Assembly (NCBI GenBank): GCA_016712525.1
Contig: JADJQX010000007.1
Span: forward strand, 1 to 64,000
DNA from: Myxococcales bacterium
Lineage (GTDB): Bacteria > Myxococcota_A > Polyangia > Polyangiales > Polyangiaceae
Direction: 5' to 3'
Length of the DNA: 64,000 nucleotides
Made by a program: the position numbers and the translations under genes. This document shows, piece by piece, positions 25,715 through 36,269 of the stretch. The notes under the pieces were generated by a model. It was not told the origin of the DNA and did no database searches. It saw only the letters and a program-made list of their open reading frames with translations. How positions within the stretch are numbered: the stretch's first letter is position 1; the number at the start of each line of letters is the position of its first letter.

Positions 25715-25746
25715 GTCCCCGAGGGCTGGTTCTCCGGGGCTTTGCC
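25715..25746 (+). promoter_or_regulatory. Bipartite motif copy E, GTCCCC-N17-GGCTTTGCC
   Basis: GTCCCC at 25715-25720, GGCTTTGCC at 25738-25746, 17 bases apart. CTCCGGGG (25732-25739) and CCCCGGAG (25748-25755) form a perfect 8-bp hairpin whose right arm holds the Shine-Dalgarno GGAGG for the GTG at 25766. Confidence 0.6.
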
Positions 25747-25765
25747 TCCCCGGAGGCATCCCGCC

Positions 25766-27286
25766 GTGGCCACGCTGCCCGAGTCCGTCGACTACACCGA
25801 CAAAGACTTCGACGCCCTTAGGGCGCGGCTGATCGCGCTCATCAAGAGCGTGTTCCCGGACTGGACCGACTTCGACGTCGCCAGCTTCGGGAACCTGCTC
25901 GTCGAGCTCTATGCCTACGTCGGCGACGTCCTGACCTTCTACCAGGACAACCTCGCCCGCGAGTCACGCCTCGTCACGGCCACGCAGCGCAAGAGCGTCA
26001 TGGCGCTGGCGAAGATGCTCGGCTACCGGCTCCACGGCGCGCAGGCGGCGACCGCTGAGGTCTGGCTCCAGCTTGCGCGTGTGCCGGTGGCGAGCGTCAC
26101 CATCCCGGCCGGCACGGTGCTGCGCACGCAGGAGGTCACCGAGCCGGTGCGCTTCCAGCTTCTCGCGCCCGCCGTCATCGGGGCCGCCGCCGATCCTCCG
26201 CGCGTCGTCGCGCTGGTGGAGAACTCGAAGGCGCACACGCAACTCTTCGACGCGCGCGGGCTCGCCGACCTCGAGCTGCATCTCGACTTCGCCCCGTACC
26301 TCGACGACTCGGCCGTCGTCTCGACGCCGCAGGGTGCGTTCACCGAGGTCGACAGCTTCCTCGACTCGCGCCCGAACGACCGGCACTTCGTGGTCGCCGT
26401 CGACCAGAACGACCGCGCGACGCTGCGCTTCGGCAACGGCGTGAGCGGCATGCCACCGAGCGGCACCGTCTCGGTCACCTACAAGACCGGCGGCGGCAGC
26501 GCGGGCAACGTCGACGCCGAGCGCATCGCGGTCATCGAGGGCGCCTTCAAGGACGCCTACGGCAACGCTGTGCAGGTCTCGGTGCGGAACCCGGCACCAG
26601 CCTCGGGCGGCGCCGACCGTCAGACCGTCGCGTCGGCGAAGCTGCTCGCGCCCGAGAGCCTGCGCGCGCTCACGCGCACCGTCGCGCGCGAGGACTTCGA
26701 GATCAACGCGCGCCGCCTCTCCGGCGTCGCCCGCTCGCTGATGCTCACGTCCAACGAGGACCCGACCATCGCGGAGAACACGGGAATCCTCTACGTCATC
26801 CCGCAGTCCCAGGCGTCTGGCGCGATCCCCACGCCCGCGCTCAAGAACCTCGTGCTCCAGCAGGTGACCGAGGTCTATCCCTGCACGCTCACGTTCCAGG
26901 TCAGCGTGCAGGACCCGGTCTACAAGACCGTCGACGTCGCCGCGCGCATCTTCCTGCGCCAAGGCTACGCCGGCAGCGACCTGCGCGACCGCGTACGCGC
27001 GAACCTCACCGCGTACTTCCGCGTGAACGAGCCCGACGGCACGCCGAATCCGCTCGTCGACTTCGGCTTCAACATCAAGGACGCGGAGGGCAACCCGGTC
27101 GGCGAGATCGCCTGGAGCGACCTCTTCAACGTCATCCGCGACACGCCAGGCGTGCGGAAGATGGGCGACGCGCGCCTCGACCTCACGCTCAACGGCCTGC
27201 CCGCTGACGTGCGCCTCAACGTGCGCGAGTTCCCGGTCCTGCGGACCGTGACCCTGACCAACGGCGACACGGGGGAGCTGCTCTGA
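25766..27286 (+). CDS. Baseplate J protein (gp47-like)
   Basis: A 506-residue baseplate wedge protein starting at GTG 25766 (VATLPESVDYTDKDFDAL), with GGAGG ten bases upstream. Family features are DWTDFDVASFGNLLVELYAY, YVGDVLTFYQDNLARESRL, LRFGNGVSGMPPSGTVSVTY, VAREDFEINARRLSGVARSL and a C-terminal VGEIAWSDLFNVIRDTPGVR. With gpI and gp25 it builds the wedge. The stop overlaps the next ATG (TGATG). Intact. Confidence 0.9.
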   Translation: MATLPESVDYTDKDFDALRARLIALIKSVFPDWTDFDVASFGNLLVELYAYVGDVLTFYQDNLARESRLVTATQRKSVMALAKMLGYRLHGAQAATAEVWLQLARVPVASVTIPAGTVLRTQEVTEPVRFQLLAPAVIGAAADPPRVVALVENSKAHTQLFDARGLADLELHLDFAPYLDDSAVVSTPQGAFTEVDSFLDSRPNDRHFVVAVDQNDRATLRFGNGVSGMPPSGTVSVTYKTGGGSAGNVDAERIAVIEGAFKDAYGNAVQVSVRNPAPASGGADRQTVASAKLLAPESLRALTRTVAREDFEINARRLSGVARSLMLTSNEDPTIAENTGILYVIPQSQASGAIPTPALKNLVLQQVTEVYPCTLTFQVSVQDPVYKTVDVAARIFLRQGYAGSDLRDRVRANLTAYFRVNEPDGTPNPLVDFGFNIKDAEGNPVGEIAWSDLFNVIRDTPGVRKMGDARLDLTLNGLPADVRLNVREFPVLRTVTLTNGDTGELL

Positions 27287-27834
27287 TGGCGCTCGAGAAC
27301 CCCAGCTTCGAGGACGCGGGCGCGCTGCCCGGCGAGGCCGAGCACTGGCTGCTCACGGCAGTGACGAGCGCCGAGGAGCTCGCGGGCTTCGGCACCGCGC
27401 CCGAGGAGGCATGGGAGGACTTCGAGCGGTGGTTCGAGCTGCTCGACTCCATCGATGACGTCGTCGTGGTGCTCGCGTTCTTCGACAGCGCGCTCAAGGG
27501 CTACGAAGCGTTCGACGCGGGCTGGGCGAACGCCGTCTACCTCTATGACCTTCCGCCCGCGCAGCTCGTCACCGCGACGTTCGACGCAGAGCCTGCCGAG
27601 GAGTGCGAGACGGGCTGGAGCAACGTGCCCTACGCGCGCGAGTGGGCGGACGTCGCGAGCGCGACGGGCGTCTTCGACGGCGAGCCGCGCGAGGACTTCG
27701 AGGACCAGTGGCGCAGCAACCAGCTCTACGCCTGGACGTGGGCGGCGGTCACCTCGAGCACGACGATGTTCGACGCGGGCGCGCAGGCCGTCGAGGACTT
27801 CAACAACGCGTGGACGAGCATGACGACCCTCTGA
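27286..27834 (+). CDS. Acidic repeat protein of the baseplate/fibre block
   Basis: A 182-residue acidic protein made of about four imperfect units of 30-34 residues. Each has a core like EDFE.GW.N..Y followed by A.VTSAT..FD: ETGWSNVPYAREWADVASAT, EDFEDQWRSNQLYAWTWAAV and EDFNNAWTSM. Aromatic-rich repeats of this kind occur in fibre-associated proteins of myxobacterial phage clusters. No catalytic motif. Probably an adaptor between wedge and fibres. Confidence 0.6.
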   Translation: MALENPSFEDAGALPGEAEHWLLTAVTSAEELAGFGTAPEEAWEDFERWFELLDSIDDVVVVLAFFDSALKGYEAFDAGWANAVYLYDLPPAQLVTATFDAEPAEECETGWSNVPYAREWADVASATGVFDGEPREDFEDQWRSNQLYAWTWAAVTSSTTMFDAGAQAVEDFNNAWTSMTTL

Positions 27835-27844
27835 GGAGCGAACG

Positions 27845-28540
27845 ATGGCCGAAGCAGACTGGACCTACTTGAACGACGGGCTCGACATCGCGACGGTGGA
27901 TCGCGGCGTCACGGCGGGCATCGCGCGCCCACCGGGCGGCGGCAGCTTCCTCTACGCCTTCAACTCGCTCGCTGCCGTCGAGGGTGCGGTGGGCCTGTTC
28001 GCCAACCTCGCGAGCTTCGCGCCGATGGCCAAGGGCGGCTCGATTCGCGGCGTCGTGCAGCGCGGTCCCGGCGGCGGCCCCACGGGCTTCTCGCCGTTCC
28101 TGTTCCTCTGCTGCCAGGGAAACTCGGTCAACGACAGCGCGTACCTGCTTGGCCTCTCCGACGATGACCCGCACCGCGTCGTGCTGCGCAAGGGCGCGGT
28201 CACGGTGGGCCTGCCGACGGCGGACGGGCCCGGCGTGCTGCTCAAGTCGGCGGCGTCGTTCGCGCAGGCGACGTGGCTCCACCTGCGCCTCGACGTCATC
28301 GTGAACACCAACGGTGACGTCGTCCTCAAGGTCTTCCAGAGCGATCTCGCGCTGCACGCGCTCGGCACGCCGCCAGACTGGCAGCCCGTGTCCGGCATGG
28401 TGGAGTTCATCGACGACCACCTCGGCATCAACTCCGGCTCGCAGCCGCTCACGTCGGGGCGCGGCGGCTTCGGCTTCTCCGTGAAGGACGTCACGCGGCG
28501 CGCGTACTTCGACCACCTCGAGCTGTTCCGGCAGGTGTGA
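27845..28540 (+). CDS. Tail-fibre associated protein, lectin-like beta fold
   Basis: A 231-residue protein behind GAGGAGC. Beta-rich sequence with FSPFLFLCCQGNSVNDSAYL, LHLRLDVIVNTNGDVVLKVF and GGFGFSVKDVTRRAYFDHLE resembles concanavalin-like jelly-roll domains, ending FDHLELFRQV. I see no exact family. Its place between wedge J and gpI suggests a receptor-binding or structural role. Confidence 0.55.
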   Translation: MAEADWTYLNDGLDIATVDRGVTAGIARPPGGGSFLYAFNSLAAVEGAVGLFANLASFAPMAKGGSIRGVVQRGPGGGPTGFSPFLFLCCQGNSVNDSAYLLGLSDDDPHRVVLRKGAVTVGLPTADGPGVLLKSAASFAQATWLHLRLDVIVNTNGDVVLKVFQSDLALHALGTPPDWQPVSGMVEFIDDHLGINSGSQPLTSGRGGFGFSVKDVTRRAYFDHLELFRQV

Positions 28541-28543
28541 GCG

Positions 28544-28933
28544 ATGGCGCTGACCGCGTTCACCAGCCGTCTCGGGCGCGGACAGGGGCGCCTCGCGACG
28601 TCGAAGGCGACGGGCGGCGACTACGCCTTCGTCCTCGGCGATGCCGAGCTCGGGCGCCTCTTCGAGCTCGCACCCGGCGACCACGCCGAGGTCACGCAGC
28701 AGACGGACCTCACCGGCGTGATGCTGGTGCGCGCGCTCCTACGGCTGCGCGTGCCCGCGTCGACGTCACCCGGCCTCGCGTGGGAGGCGAGCATCATCGT
28801 CGACGGTGCCAAGCACGCGACCATGCGCGCCAAGCCCGGCCGCGAGCGTCTCGTCACCGACCTCGCCGCGAACGTCTCGAAGCTCTCGGGCCTGCATACC
28901 GCTGGGGTGCGGCTCGAGCTGGTGACCGCGTGA
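28544..28933 (+). CDS. Small structural protein of the fibre block
   Basis: A 129-residue protein starting right after the previous stop (TGAGCGATG). Alternating strands (VMLVRALLRLRVPASTSP, AWEASIIVDGAKHATMRAKP, GLHTAGVRLELVTA) suggest a beta sandwich. No family recognised. The three small genes 27286-28933 form a tight group whose products probably assemble together on the baseplate. Confidence 0.5.
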   Translation: MALTAFTSRLGRGQGRLATSKATGGDYAFVLGDAELGRLFELAPGDHAEVTQQTDLTGVMLVRALLRLRVPASTSPGLAWEASIIVDGAKHATMRAKPGRERLVTDLAANVSKLSGLHTAGVRLELVTA

Positions 28934-28943
28934 GGAGCCCGGC

Positions 28944-30281
28944 ATGAGCACCCTCGAGCTACCCGCGCTCTACGTCGACTCGGTGGCGCTCGTGGTGACG
29001 ACGCCGAGGCTCGTGCTCGTGAACCGTGACCCGAGCCCCGGCGAGAGCGGCGTGCCCATCGACGCGACCATCGCCCTCGAGCTGGTCGACACCGGGCCGG
29101 ACGGCGTGGAGCGCTCGACCGCGCGCGTGTGGATCGACGGCGTCCTCGCGTTCGACGGCAGCGCCGTGCCCGAGCTCGCCCCGGCCTTCGCGGGCCCGCT
29201 GGCCAGCGTCACGCAGACCACCGACACGCTGCGCGTCGTGCTGCATCCGGTGGCTCCGCTCGCGAGCCTGGCCACGGTCCACGTGCGCGTGCTCGCTCAG
29301 ACCGTGGGCGGCGCGGCCTCGCTCGACGAGGTGTACTCGTTCGTCGTCGAGGACCGGACTGCGCCGCGTGTCGTCGGCGCACAGGCGCTCGCGCAGAAGA
29401 CCGTGCGCGTGGGATTCGACGAGCCCGTGCTGGTCCCGAGCGGGGCGAGCTTCCTCCTCACGCCGAAGGGCGCGCCGGCCGTCTCAGTCACCGTCGCCGG
29501 TGTGAACGTCGAGGGCAGTATCGTCCTCCTCACTCTCGACACCGAAATGACGCCCGACGTGCTTCACGAGGTCGTGGCCGTCGGCGTGACGGATCTCTTC
29601 GGCAACGCCGTCCTCGGTCCCTACGACCGCGCCACCTTCACCGGCTTCCGTCCCGCGCGCCCGGAGCGGCGCCGCTTCGATCTGTGGCGCATGCTGCCGA
29701 AGCACAACCGACGCGACGACCACACCGGCGACTTGTTCCGGTTCGTCGCGTGCCTGCAGGAGGTGACGGACCTCCTGCTCGCCGACGTCGATCGCTGGCC
29801 CGATATCTTCGACCTCGAGCGCGCGCCCGAGGCCTTCGTCGACCTCATCCTGCGAGACCTCGGCAACCCGTTCCCGTTCGAGCTCGACGCGATGGGCAAG
29901 CGGCGCCTCGCGTCGGTGCTCGTCGAGATGTACCGGCAGAAGGGCACGGCCAAGGGCATCCAGAACGCGATCCGCTTCTTCCTCGGCATCGACATCTCGG
30001 CCATCACGCCCTTCAACGCCGACACGCTCTATCTCGGCGAGTCGCTGCTCGGCGTCGACTGGGTGCTCGGCCCCTCCGACCGCTTCGCGCGCTACGCCTT
30101 CAACGTCGAGGTCGCGCGCATCCTCACCGACCGCGAGCGCCAGCAGCTCCGCGCCATCGTCGAGTACCTGAAGCCCGCGCACACCCACTTCGTGGACCTC
30201 GTCGAGCCGCTGCCGCCGGTGCTGCCGAACCACTGGGAGCTGGGGCTCAGCGACCTCGGCGAGACCACGGACCTACACTGA
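28944..30281 (+). CDS. Tail protein I with Ig-like N-terminal domains
   Basis: A 445-residue protein. The first 240 residues form two Ig-like domains (VNRDPSPGESGVPIDATIAL with the 'P..G' start of bacterial Ig folds, then VRVGFDEPVLVPSGASFLLT). The last 190 residues are P2 gpI-like: FDLWRMLPKHNRRDDHTGDL, LFRFVACLQEVTDLLLADVD, DLILRDLGNPFPFELD, YRQKGTAKGIQNAIRFFLGI. gpI links wedge and fibres. The Ig extension may contact the cell surface. Intact, followed by the antisense HEPN gene. Confidence 0.85.
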   Translation: MSTLELPALYVDSVALVVTTPRLVLVNRDPSPGESGVPIDATIALELVDTGPDGVERSTARVWIDGVLAFDGSAVPELAPAFAGPLASVTQTTDTLRVVLHPVAPLASLATVHVRVLAQTVGGAASLDEVYSFVVEDRTAPRVVGAQALAQKTVRVGFDEPVLVPSGASFLLTPKGAPAVSVTVAGVNVEGSIVLLTLDTEMTPDVLHEVVAVGVTDLFGNAVLGPYDRATFTGFRPARPERRRFDLWRMLPKHNRRDDHTGDLFRFVACLQEVTDLLLADVDRWPDIFDLERAPEAFVDLILRDLGNPFPFELDAMGKRRLASVLVEMYRQKGTAKGIQNAIRFFLGIDISAITPFNADTLYLGESLLGVDWVLGPSDRFARYAFNVEVARILTDRERQQLRAIVEYLKPAHTHFVDLVEPLPPVLPNHWELGLSDLGETTDLH

Positions 30282-30296
30282 GCGGAAGGAGGCCAC

Positions 30297-30971
30297 CTAC
30301 GGCGTCTGACGGTTCCAGGGGCGGCGATGGGGCGTGACCTGGCTGCGCAGATGATCGCTGAGGTAGTTGTCGGTTTCGATCACGTAGCCCGACACGAGAA
30401 CGACTGCCTTGGTGAGAACGGCGAAGTGGACGTACTTGGCTTGACCACCACGGTGGGCGACCTCGCCCCTTGCCGAAACGAAGTTATCGATGGGCGTGGT
30501 GCCGTTGCTCCACTGTGTCCCGACGTCGGGAACGCAGAGCATGGTATCGAAGAGAGGCTTCAGCTGCTTGTGCTTCGGGGTGTTCAGTCCTCCCACGCCG
30601 CCCGGTGGACCAACTGTCTTGAATCGGACCGCCTCGATCATTGCTGCCTCGAGGTTCGCGGGCAGGGTCGCGGCGGTGAAAGTCGACTTGCCGCCGTTCA
30701 CGAAGTCTTGAACGAGCTTCTTGGGCGAAGCCGGCAGCGTCGCGAGGGTGTGTTTCCTGGCGAGGAAGGCGGCTCCCTCCTCCAGTACCGACTCGACGTA
30801 GCGTTCCCAGGCTGCGCAAAGCAGAACGATTCCTCCGCGCGTGAGGTGCCCGAGACCTCGCTTGCCGCGTGTGCCTGTGCCGTTCGGTCGGCTGAGATTG
30901 TTGTGGAGCGAGACGAGCCGCTTCACGTCGGTGAGGTTTTGCTGGAACTCTTTGTAGCTATCTGACGGCAT
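30297..30971 (-). CDS. HEPN-domain protein (RiboL-PSP-HEPN type), antisense cargo
   Basis: A 224-residue protein starting MPSDSYKEFQQN at 30971. A much longer open frame continues upstream only because the opposite gene is GC-rich. The family pattern is HLTRGGIVLLCAAWERYVES near residue 45, and the HEPN RNase motif RGEVAH (R-x4-H) lies near residue 167. HEPN proteins of this sort act as toxins or RNA-cutting immunity effectors. It is the only minus-strand gene in the tail cluster and sits between gpI and the tail-fibre promoter. No partner antitoxin is adjacent. Confidence 0.75.
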   Translation of the reverse strand: MPSDSYKEFQQNLTDVKRLVSLHNNLSRPNGTGTRGKRGLGHLTRGGIVLLCAAWERYVESVLEEGAAFLARKHTLATLPASPKKLVQDFVNGGKSTFTAATLPANLEAAMIEAVRFKTVGPPGGVGGLNTPKHKQLKPLFDTMLCVPDVGTQWSNGTTPIDNFVSARGEVAHRGGQAKYVHFAVLTKAVVLVSGYVIETDNYLSDHLRSQVTPHRRPWNRQTP

Positions 30972-30985
30972 CCTGAGCGGTCCTC

Positions 30986-31003
30986 GGGTTCGAATCCTAC
31001 GGG
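30986..31003 (+). other. tRNA T-arm-like sequence
   Basis: GGGTTCGAATCCTACGGG looks like the T-arm of a tRNA, but no tRNA body is present upstream and the stem pairs poorly. It lies just beyond the 5' end of the HEPN gene. It might be a leftover attachment-site core from integration of the HEPN insert. Chance is possible. Confidence 0.25.
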
Positions 31004-31038
31004 ACAGCGAGCGCCGCTGCGACATCGGTCGGGGCGCT

Positions 31039-31069
31039 GTCCCCAAGACGCCGCCCGACAGGCTTTGCC
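31039..31069 (+). promoter_or_regulatory. Bipartite motif copy F, GTCCCC-N16-GGCTTTGCC
   Basis: GTCCCC at 31039-31044 and GGCTTTGCC at 31061-31069, 16 bases apart, right after the antisense HEPN gene and 34 bases before the tail-fibre ATG at 31104. The Shine-Dalgarno sequence GAGG lies at 31094-31097. Confidence 0.6.
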
Positions 31070-31103
31070 TCTCCGAGGGCCCCGTGCCCGCTGAGGCAAG
31101 GAC

Positions 31104-33008
<1,905 letters not shown>

Positions 33009-33017
33009 GGAGCATCG

Positions 33018-33443
33018 ATGGCCATCCAGGAAATCACCGACCTCGAGATCGTCCAGCGCTGCGCGGGCTGTGATCGCGAGAACCGAGTCGCACTCGCGAA
33101 CCTCGCGGTAGGCGTGGAGCGCGCCGAGCAGGTCGAGGACGGCGTGGTCCCGCTGCCCGAGTGCCCAACGTGTCGCTCGCGGGAGTTCCTGGTGCGCTCG
33201 CCCGCGAGCGAGCAGGCGCACCCGGCACAAGGCAGCTCCGGGCACCTTCACCGTCTGATGGTCGACGAGCTGCACTCGCAGCTCGTGAAGAAGGGGCGCG
33301 TCGTCGAACCTCTCGTGGGCAAGGTCGCGCAGATCGTCACCAAGCCTATCGCCACCGAGGTCAGGGCCCGCTTCTTCGACACGGGACTGAAGCTGCCGGT
33401 GCGTGCCGTCGAGGAACTCCAGGGCAAGGAGCCCGGCCAGTGA
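33018..33443 (+). CDS. Small zinc-ribbon protein
   Basis: A 141-residue protein with two CxxC pairs, RCAGCDRENRV and CPTCRSREFL, forming a zinc ribbon in the first 60 residues. A helical C-terminal half (HRLMVDELHSQLVKKGRVVE) follows. Overlaps the amidase start (GTGA). No family recognised; its coupling to the lysis genes suggests an accessory or fibre-assembly role. Confidence 0.55.
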   Translation: MAIQEITDLEIVQRCAGCDRENRVALANLAVGVERAEQVEDGVVPLPECPTCRSREFLVRSPASEQAHPAQGSSGHLHRLMVDELHSQLVKKGRVVEPLVGKVAQIVTKPIATEVRARFFDTGLKLPVRAVEELQGKEPGQ

Positions 33444-34177
33444 GCGGCGGCTTCATCGTCGGCGGCAAGGCCACGTGCCCGGTCGAAGGCCTCTCGATCC
33501 GCACGTTCGCCGAGGACGGCGTCCATCGGTTTCCCTCGAAGGGCAAACGAGCTCGCGCGGTCGAGCTCGTCATCCACGAGACCGTCACGCGCAGCGTCGA
33601 CTCGACCATCGCGGTGTTGAAGAAGCGCGGGCTCAGCGTCCACCTCGTGATGGGCGCGGACGGCGCGCTCACGCAGCACGGAGACCTTGCGACGGACATC
33701 CTCTGGCACGCGAGCCAGCACAACGGCCCGTCGTTCGGCGTCGAGGTCGTGAACCCCTACTACCCGAGCTACCTCAAGCTGGGCCTGCCGTGGGACCGCG
33801 TCATCAAGGCGCCGTGGGCGCACAAGGGTGAGTACGTCCTGCCGACGCCCGCGCAGGCGGAAGCGGTCGCCGCGCTCGTGCGCTGGACGACGAGCGCGCC
33901 CGCGCCGGGCATCGCGGTGCCGCGCGTGTGGCCGGGGCTTCGGGACGGACGCTTCGCACTGGGCCTCGTGCCTGCCGCCGCGAAGGCGCCGCTGCCGGGT
34001 GTGCTCGCGCACCAGTACTTCGGGCACGCGGACGGCTCGATGCTCGTCCTCTACGCATGGCTGCGCCTCGAGGCCGGGCTCGCGCCGGACGTCGCGTTCG
34101 AGGAAGCGGTGAAGCGCGCGACCGGCGTGCGCCGTGCCGACGTTCGAGACCTGCTGCCCACGCCCGCTGTGGCCTGA
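33440..34177 (+). CDS. N-acetylmuramoyl-L-alanine amidase (endolysin)
   Basis: A 245-residue amidase_2-type protein starting at GTG 33440. Zinc-ligand candidates are His in VELVIHETVTRSVDSTI, His in TDILWHASQHNGPSFGVEVV and His in LAHQYFGHADGSM. The fold matches T7 lysozyme/PGRP-like amidases that cut the peptide from muramic acid. The C-terminal 60 residues (LEAGLAPDVAFEEAVKRATG) are helical. It is followed by a holin-like gene, giving a standard lysis pair. Confidence 0.7.
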   Translation: MSGGFIVGGKATCPVEGLSIRTFAEDGVHRFPSKGKRARAVELVIHETVTRSVDSTIAVLKKRGLSVHLVMGADGALTQHGDLATDILWHASQHNGPSFGVEVVNPYYPSYLKLGLPWDRVIKAPWAHKGEYVLPTPAQAEAVAALVRWTTSAPAPGIAVPRVWPGLRDGRFALGLVPAAAKAPLPGVLAHQYFGHADGSMLVLYAWLRLEAGLAPDVAFEEAVKRATGVRRADVRDLLPTPAVA

Positions 34178-34193
34178 CCAAGAGGAGAGACGG

Positions 34194-34430
34194 ATGGATA
34201 CCTTCACCAGCGTTGCGACGTGGCTTCAGGCGACCGGCCCCTACGGCCTCGTCGCGGTGCTCGGCTGGGCCTTCTGGCGCGTGAACGAGAAGAAGGACGC
34301 GCAGCTCCGCGAGCTGTTCGACAAGGTGGCCGAGATGGGGCGCGTGCAGACCGAGGCCGTGACCAAGGTCGAGGCCGCTCTCGTCGCGCTCAAGGACGCC
34401 ATCGAGGACCTGCACGACAGGGCCGCGTGA
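34194..34430 (+). CDS. Holin-like membrane protein
   Basis: A 78-residue protein behind AGGAGAG. One hydrophobic segment, GPYGLVAVLGWAFW, lies near the N-terminus, followed by a charged helical tail (EKKDAQLRELFDKVAEMGR). This topology suits a small phage holin or spanin-like membrane protein. Its place directly after the amidase supports a lysis role. It is the last gene of the tail transcription block. Confidence 0.6.
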   Translation: MDTFTSVATWLQATGPYGLVAVLGWAFWRVNEKKDAQLRELFDKVAEMGRVQTEAVTKVEAALVALKDAIEDLHDRAA

Positions 34431-34496
34431 GTACTGCTTGCGGAGTTCTCGCCAGGTAACGCGGGCTTCCGCGCGCCGGTCGATTTCTCGCTTCTT

Positions 34497-34580
34497 CGCC
34501 TTGGAAGGTCGCCAGAAGGAAGCCTGTATGTCGTCGCGAACGGGGCGCACCGCATGAACCACCCCGACGGAGACGACGAC
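34497..34580 (+). promoter_or_regulatory. Conserved leader element, copy 1
   Basis: Core CGCCTTGG near 34497 and AAGGAAGCCTGTATG ending at 34530. GTCGTC (34530-34535) can pair with GACGAC (34572-34577), next to the Shine-Dalgarno GGAG. This is one of four related elements at 34.5-38.7 kb. The box spacing (TTGG to TGTATG about 18 bases) suggests a promoter with an RBS-masking leader. Confidence 0.5.
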
Positions 34581-34856
34581 ATGAAGGTGAGCGAGCTGAT
34601 CGAGTTGCTGGAGGAGCAGGACCCGGACGCCGAGGTCCTCGTGATGATGCAGCAGAGCTGGCCGTTCGAGTGCTCCTTGGCGGGCGTGACGACGCGCGAG
34701 GAGATGCTCAGCGCCGATCGCGACGAGGACGTCGATGGCGACGAAGACGAGGAGCCCCGCCTCGAGCGCGGCACCGCCAAGAACGACGTCTTCCTCGTCG
34801 AGGGCGAACAGCTCCGCTACGGCTCGAAGACGGCGTGGAGCGTGGCCACGCGTTGA
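34581..34856 (+). CDS. Small acidic accessory protein
   Basis: Starts at ATG 34581 (MKVSELIELLEEQDPDAEVL), behind GGAG; an in-frame ATG lies earlier at 34554. The N-terminal 45 residues (VLVMMQQSWPFECSLAGVTT) resemble short proteins seen in phage and accessory regions. The middle is Asp/Glu-rich (DRDEDVDGDEDEEP). Function unknown. It is the first of the accessory genes behind the leader elements. Confidence 0.55.
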   Translation: MKVSELIELLEEQDPDAEVLVMMQQSWPFECSLAGVTTREEMLSADRDEDVDGDEDEEPRLERGTAKNDVFLVEGEQLRYGSKTAWSVATR

Positions 34857-34897
34857 GCGCGTTCGCGGTTCCCGGCGAGCTCGATTCTTCACGGAAT

Positions 34898-34958
34898 GAC
34901 CTTGCTGGGGGCGCGAACGGAAGCCTGTATGGCGAGGCGATCAACGCGGAGGACGACG
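34898..34958 (+). promoter_or_regulatory. Conserved leader element, copy 2
   Basis: GACCTTGCTGGGGGCGCGAA followed by CGGAAGCCTGTATG, ending at 34931. It matches copies 3 and 4 at nearly every base of the core. The ATG at 34959 follows 27 bases later with GGAGG at 34949-34953. The RBS-pairing arm seen in the other copies is not clear here. Confidence 0.5.
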
Positions 34959-35171
34959 ATGCAGACCACGAACAAGAAGCGCCCCGGCAAGAAGGAGCCG
35001 ACGGTCGAGGAGCTGCTCGCCGCCATCGCGAAGGCGACGCTCCACATCGACACGCTCGAGACACGCAAGAGCGACTCGCTCGACTTCCACGACGTCGCGG
35101 TCTGGTCGGTGAAGGCCGCGCTCGAGGCCGCGTACCGCGCGGGGCTCGCCGCCGCCAAGGAGGACCGATGA
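34959..35171 (+). CDS. DUF6900-like small protein
   Basis: A 70-residue protein with ATG at 34959, MQTTNKKRPGKKEP. The second half reads LHIDTLETRKSDSLDFHDVA and then VWSVKAALEAAYRAGLAAAK, which I recognise as a DUF6900-like pattern found in phage and plasmid accessory regions. Function unknown. It overlaps the next gene (ATGA). Confidence 0.6.
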   Translation: MQTTNKKRPGKKEPTVEELLAAIAKATLHIDTLETRKSDSLDFHDVAVWSVKAALEAAYRAGLAAAKEDR

Positions 35172-35458
35172 AGACGCTCGGCAGCACGACGACCTACGAC
35201 GGCACCGAGCACGGCTACTTGCGTGGCCACAGGGTGCGCATCGTCGCGGTGCTGAAGAACGCGCTGCGCGCCGACTACGACCCGGACCAGGACGGGCAGT
35301 ACGTCCGCGACGAGGAAGACCTCGAGCGCGCGGGCGGCGTGACCGCCGACGACCGCGTGGAGGTGCAGCCCTGGCTCGCAGCAGAGGGACGCTTCAGCTT
35401 CGTGTCGAGCGACCCGCGCGCCATCGACCTCGCGTGCTTCGCGAGCCTGAAGCGCTGA
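35168..35458 (+). CDS. Small accessory protein
   Basis: A 96-residue protein, ATG at 35168 overlapping the previous stop, MKTLGSTTTYDGTEHGYL. It contains a strand-rich core HGYLRGHRVRIVAVL, YDPDQDGQYVRDEEDLE and VEVQPWLAAEGRFSFVSSDP. Probably co-expressed with the DUF6900-like gene. No family recognised. Confidence 0.5.
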   Translation: MKTLGSTTTYDGTEHGYLRGHRVRIVAVLKNALRADYDPDQDGQYVRDEEDLERAGGVTADDRVEVQPWLAAEGRFSFVSSDPRAIDLACFASLKR

Positions 35459-35566
35459 CGACCTGAACGACGACGCGCTCCATCACGGAGCGCAAGCCCA
35501 CCACGCGAGCCACGGGCGCGCGCGTGAAGGGCGACGTGTACCCAGCGCCCGACGAGGAGAGCAGTC

Positions 35567-36211
<645 letters not shown>

Positions 36212-36227
36212 ACGCGGCGGAATCGGC

Positions 36228-36263
36228 GGGGCGTCGGCAGGCCTACAACGCCTCCGACGCCCC
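36228..36263. terminator. Strong hairpin after RHH gene
   Basis: GGGGCGTCGG (36228-36237) and CCGACGCCCC (36254-36263) form a perfect 10-bp stem with a 16-base loop, just after the stop at 36211 and before leader copy 3. There is no T run, so it could be a terminator that needs Rho or a structural element. Confidence 0.4.
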
Positions 36264-36269
36264 ATGTCC

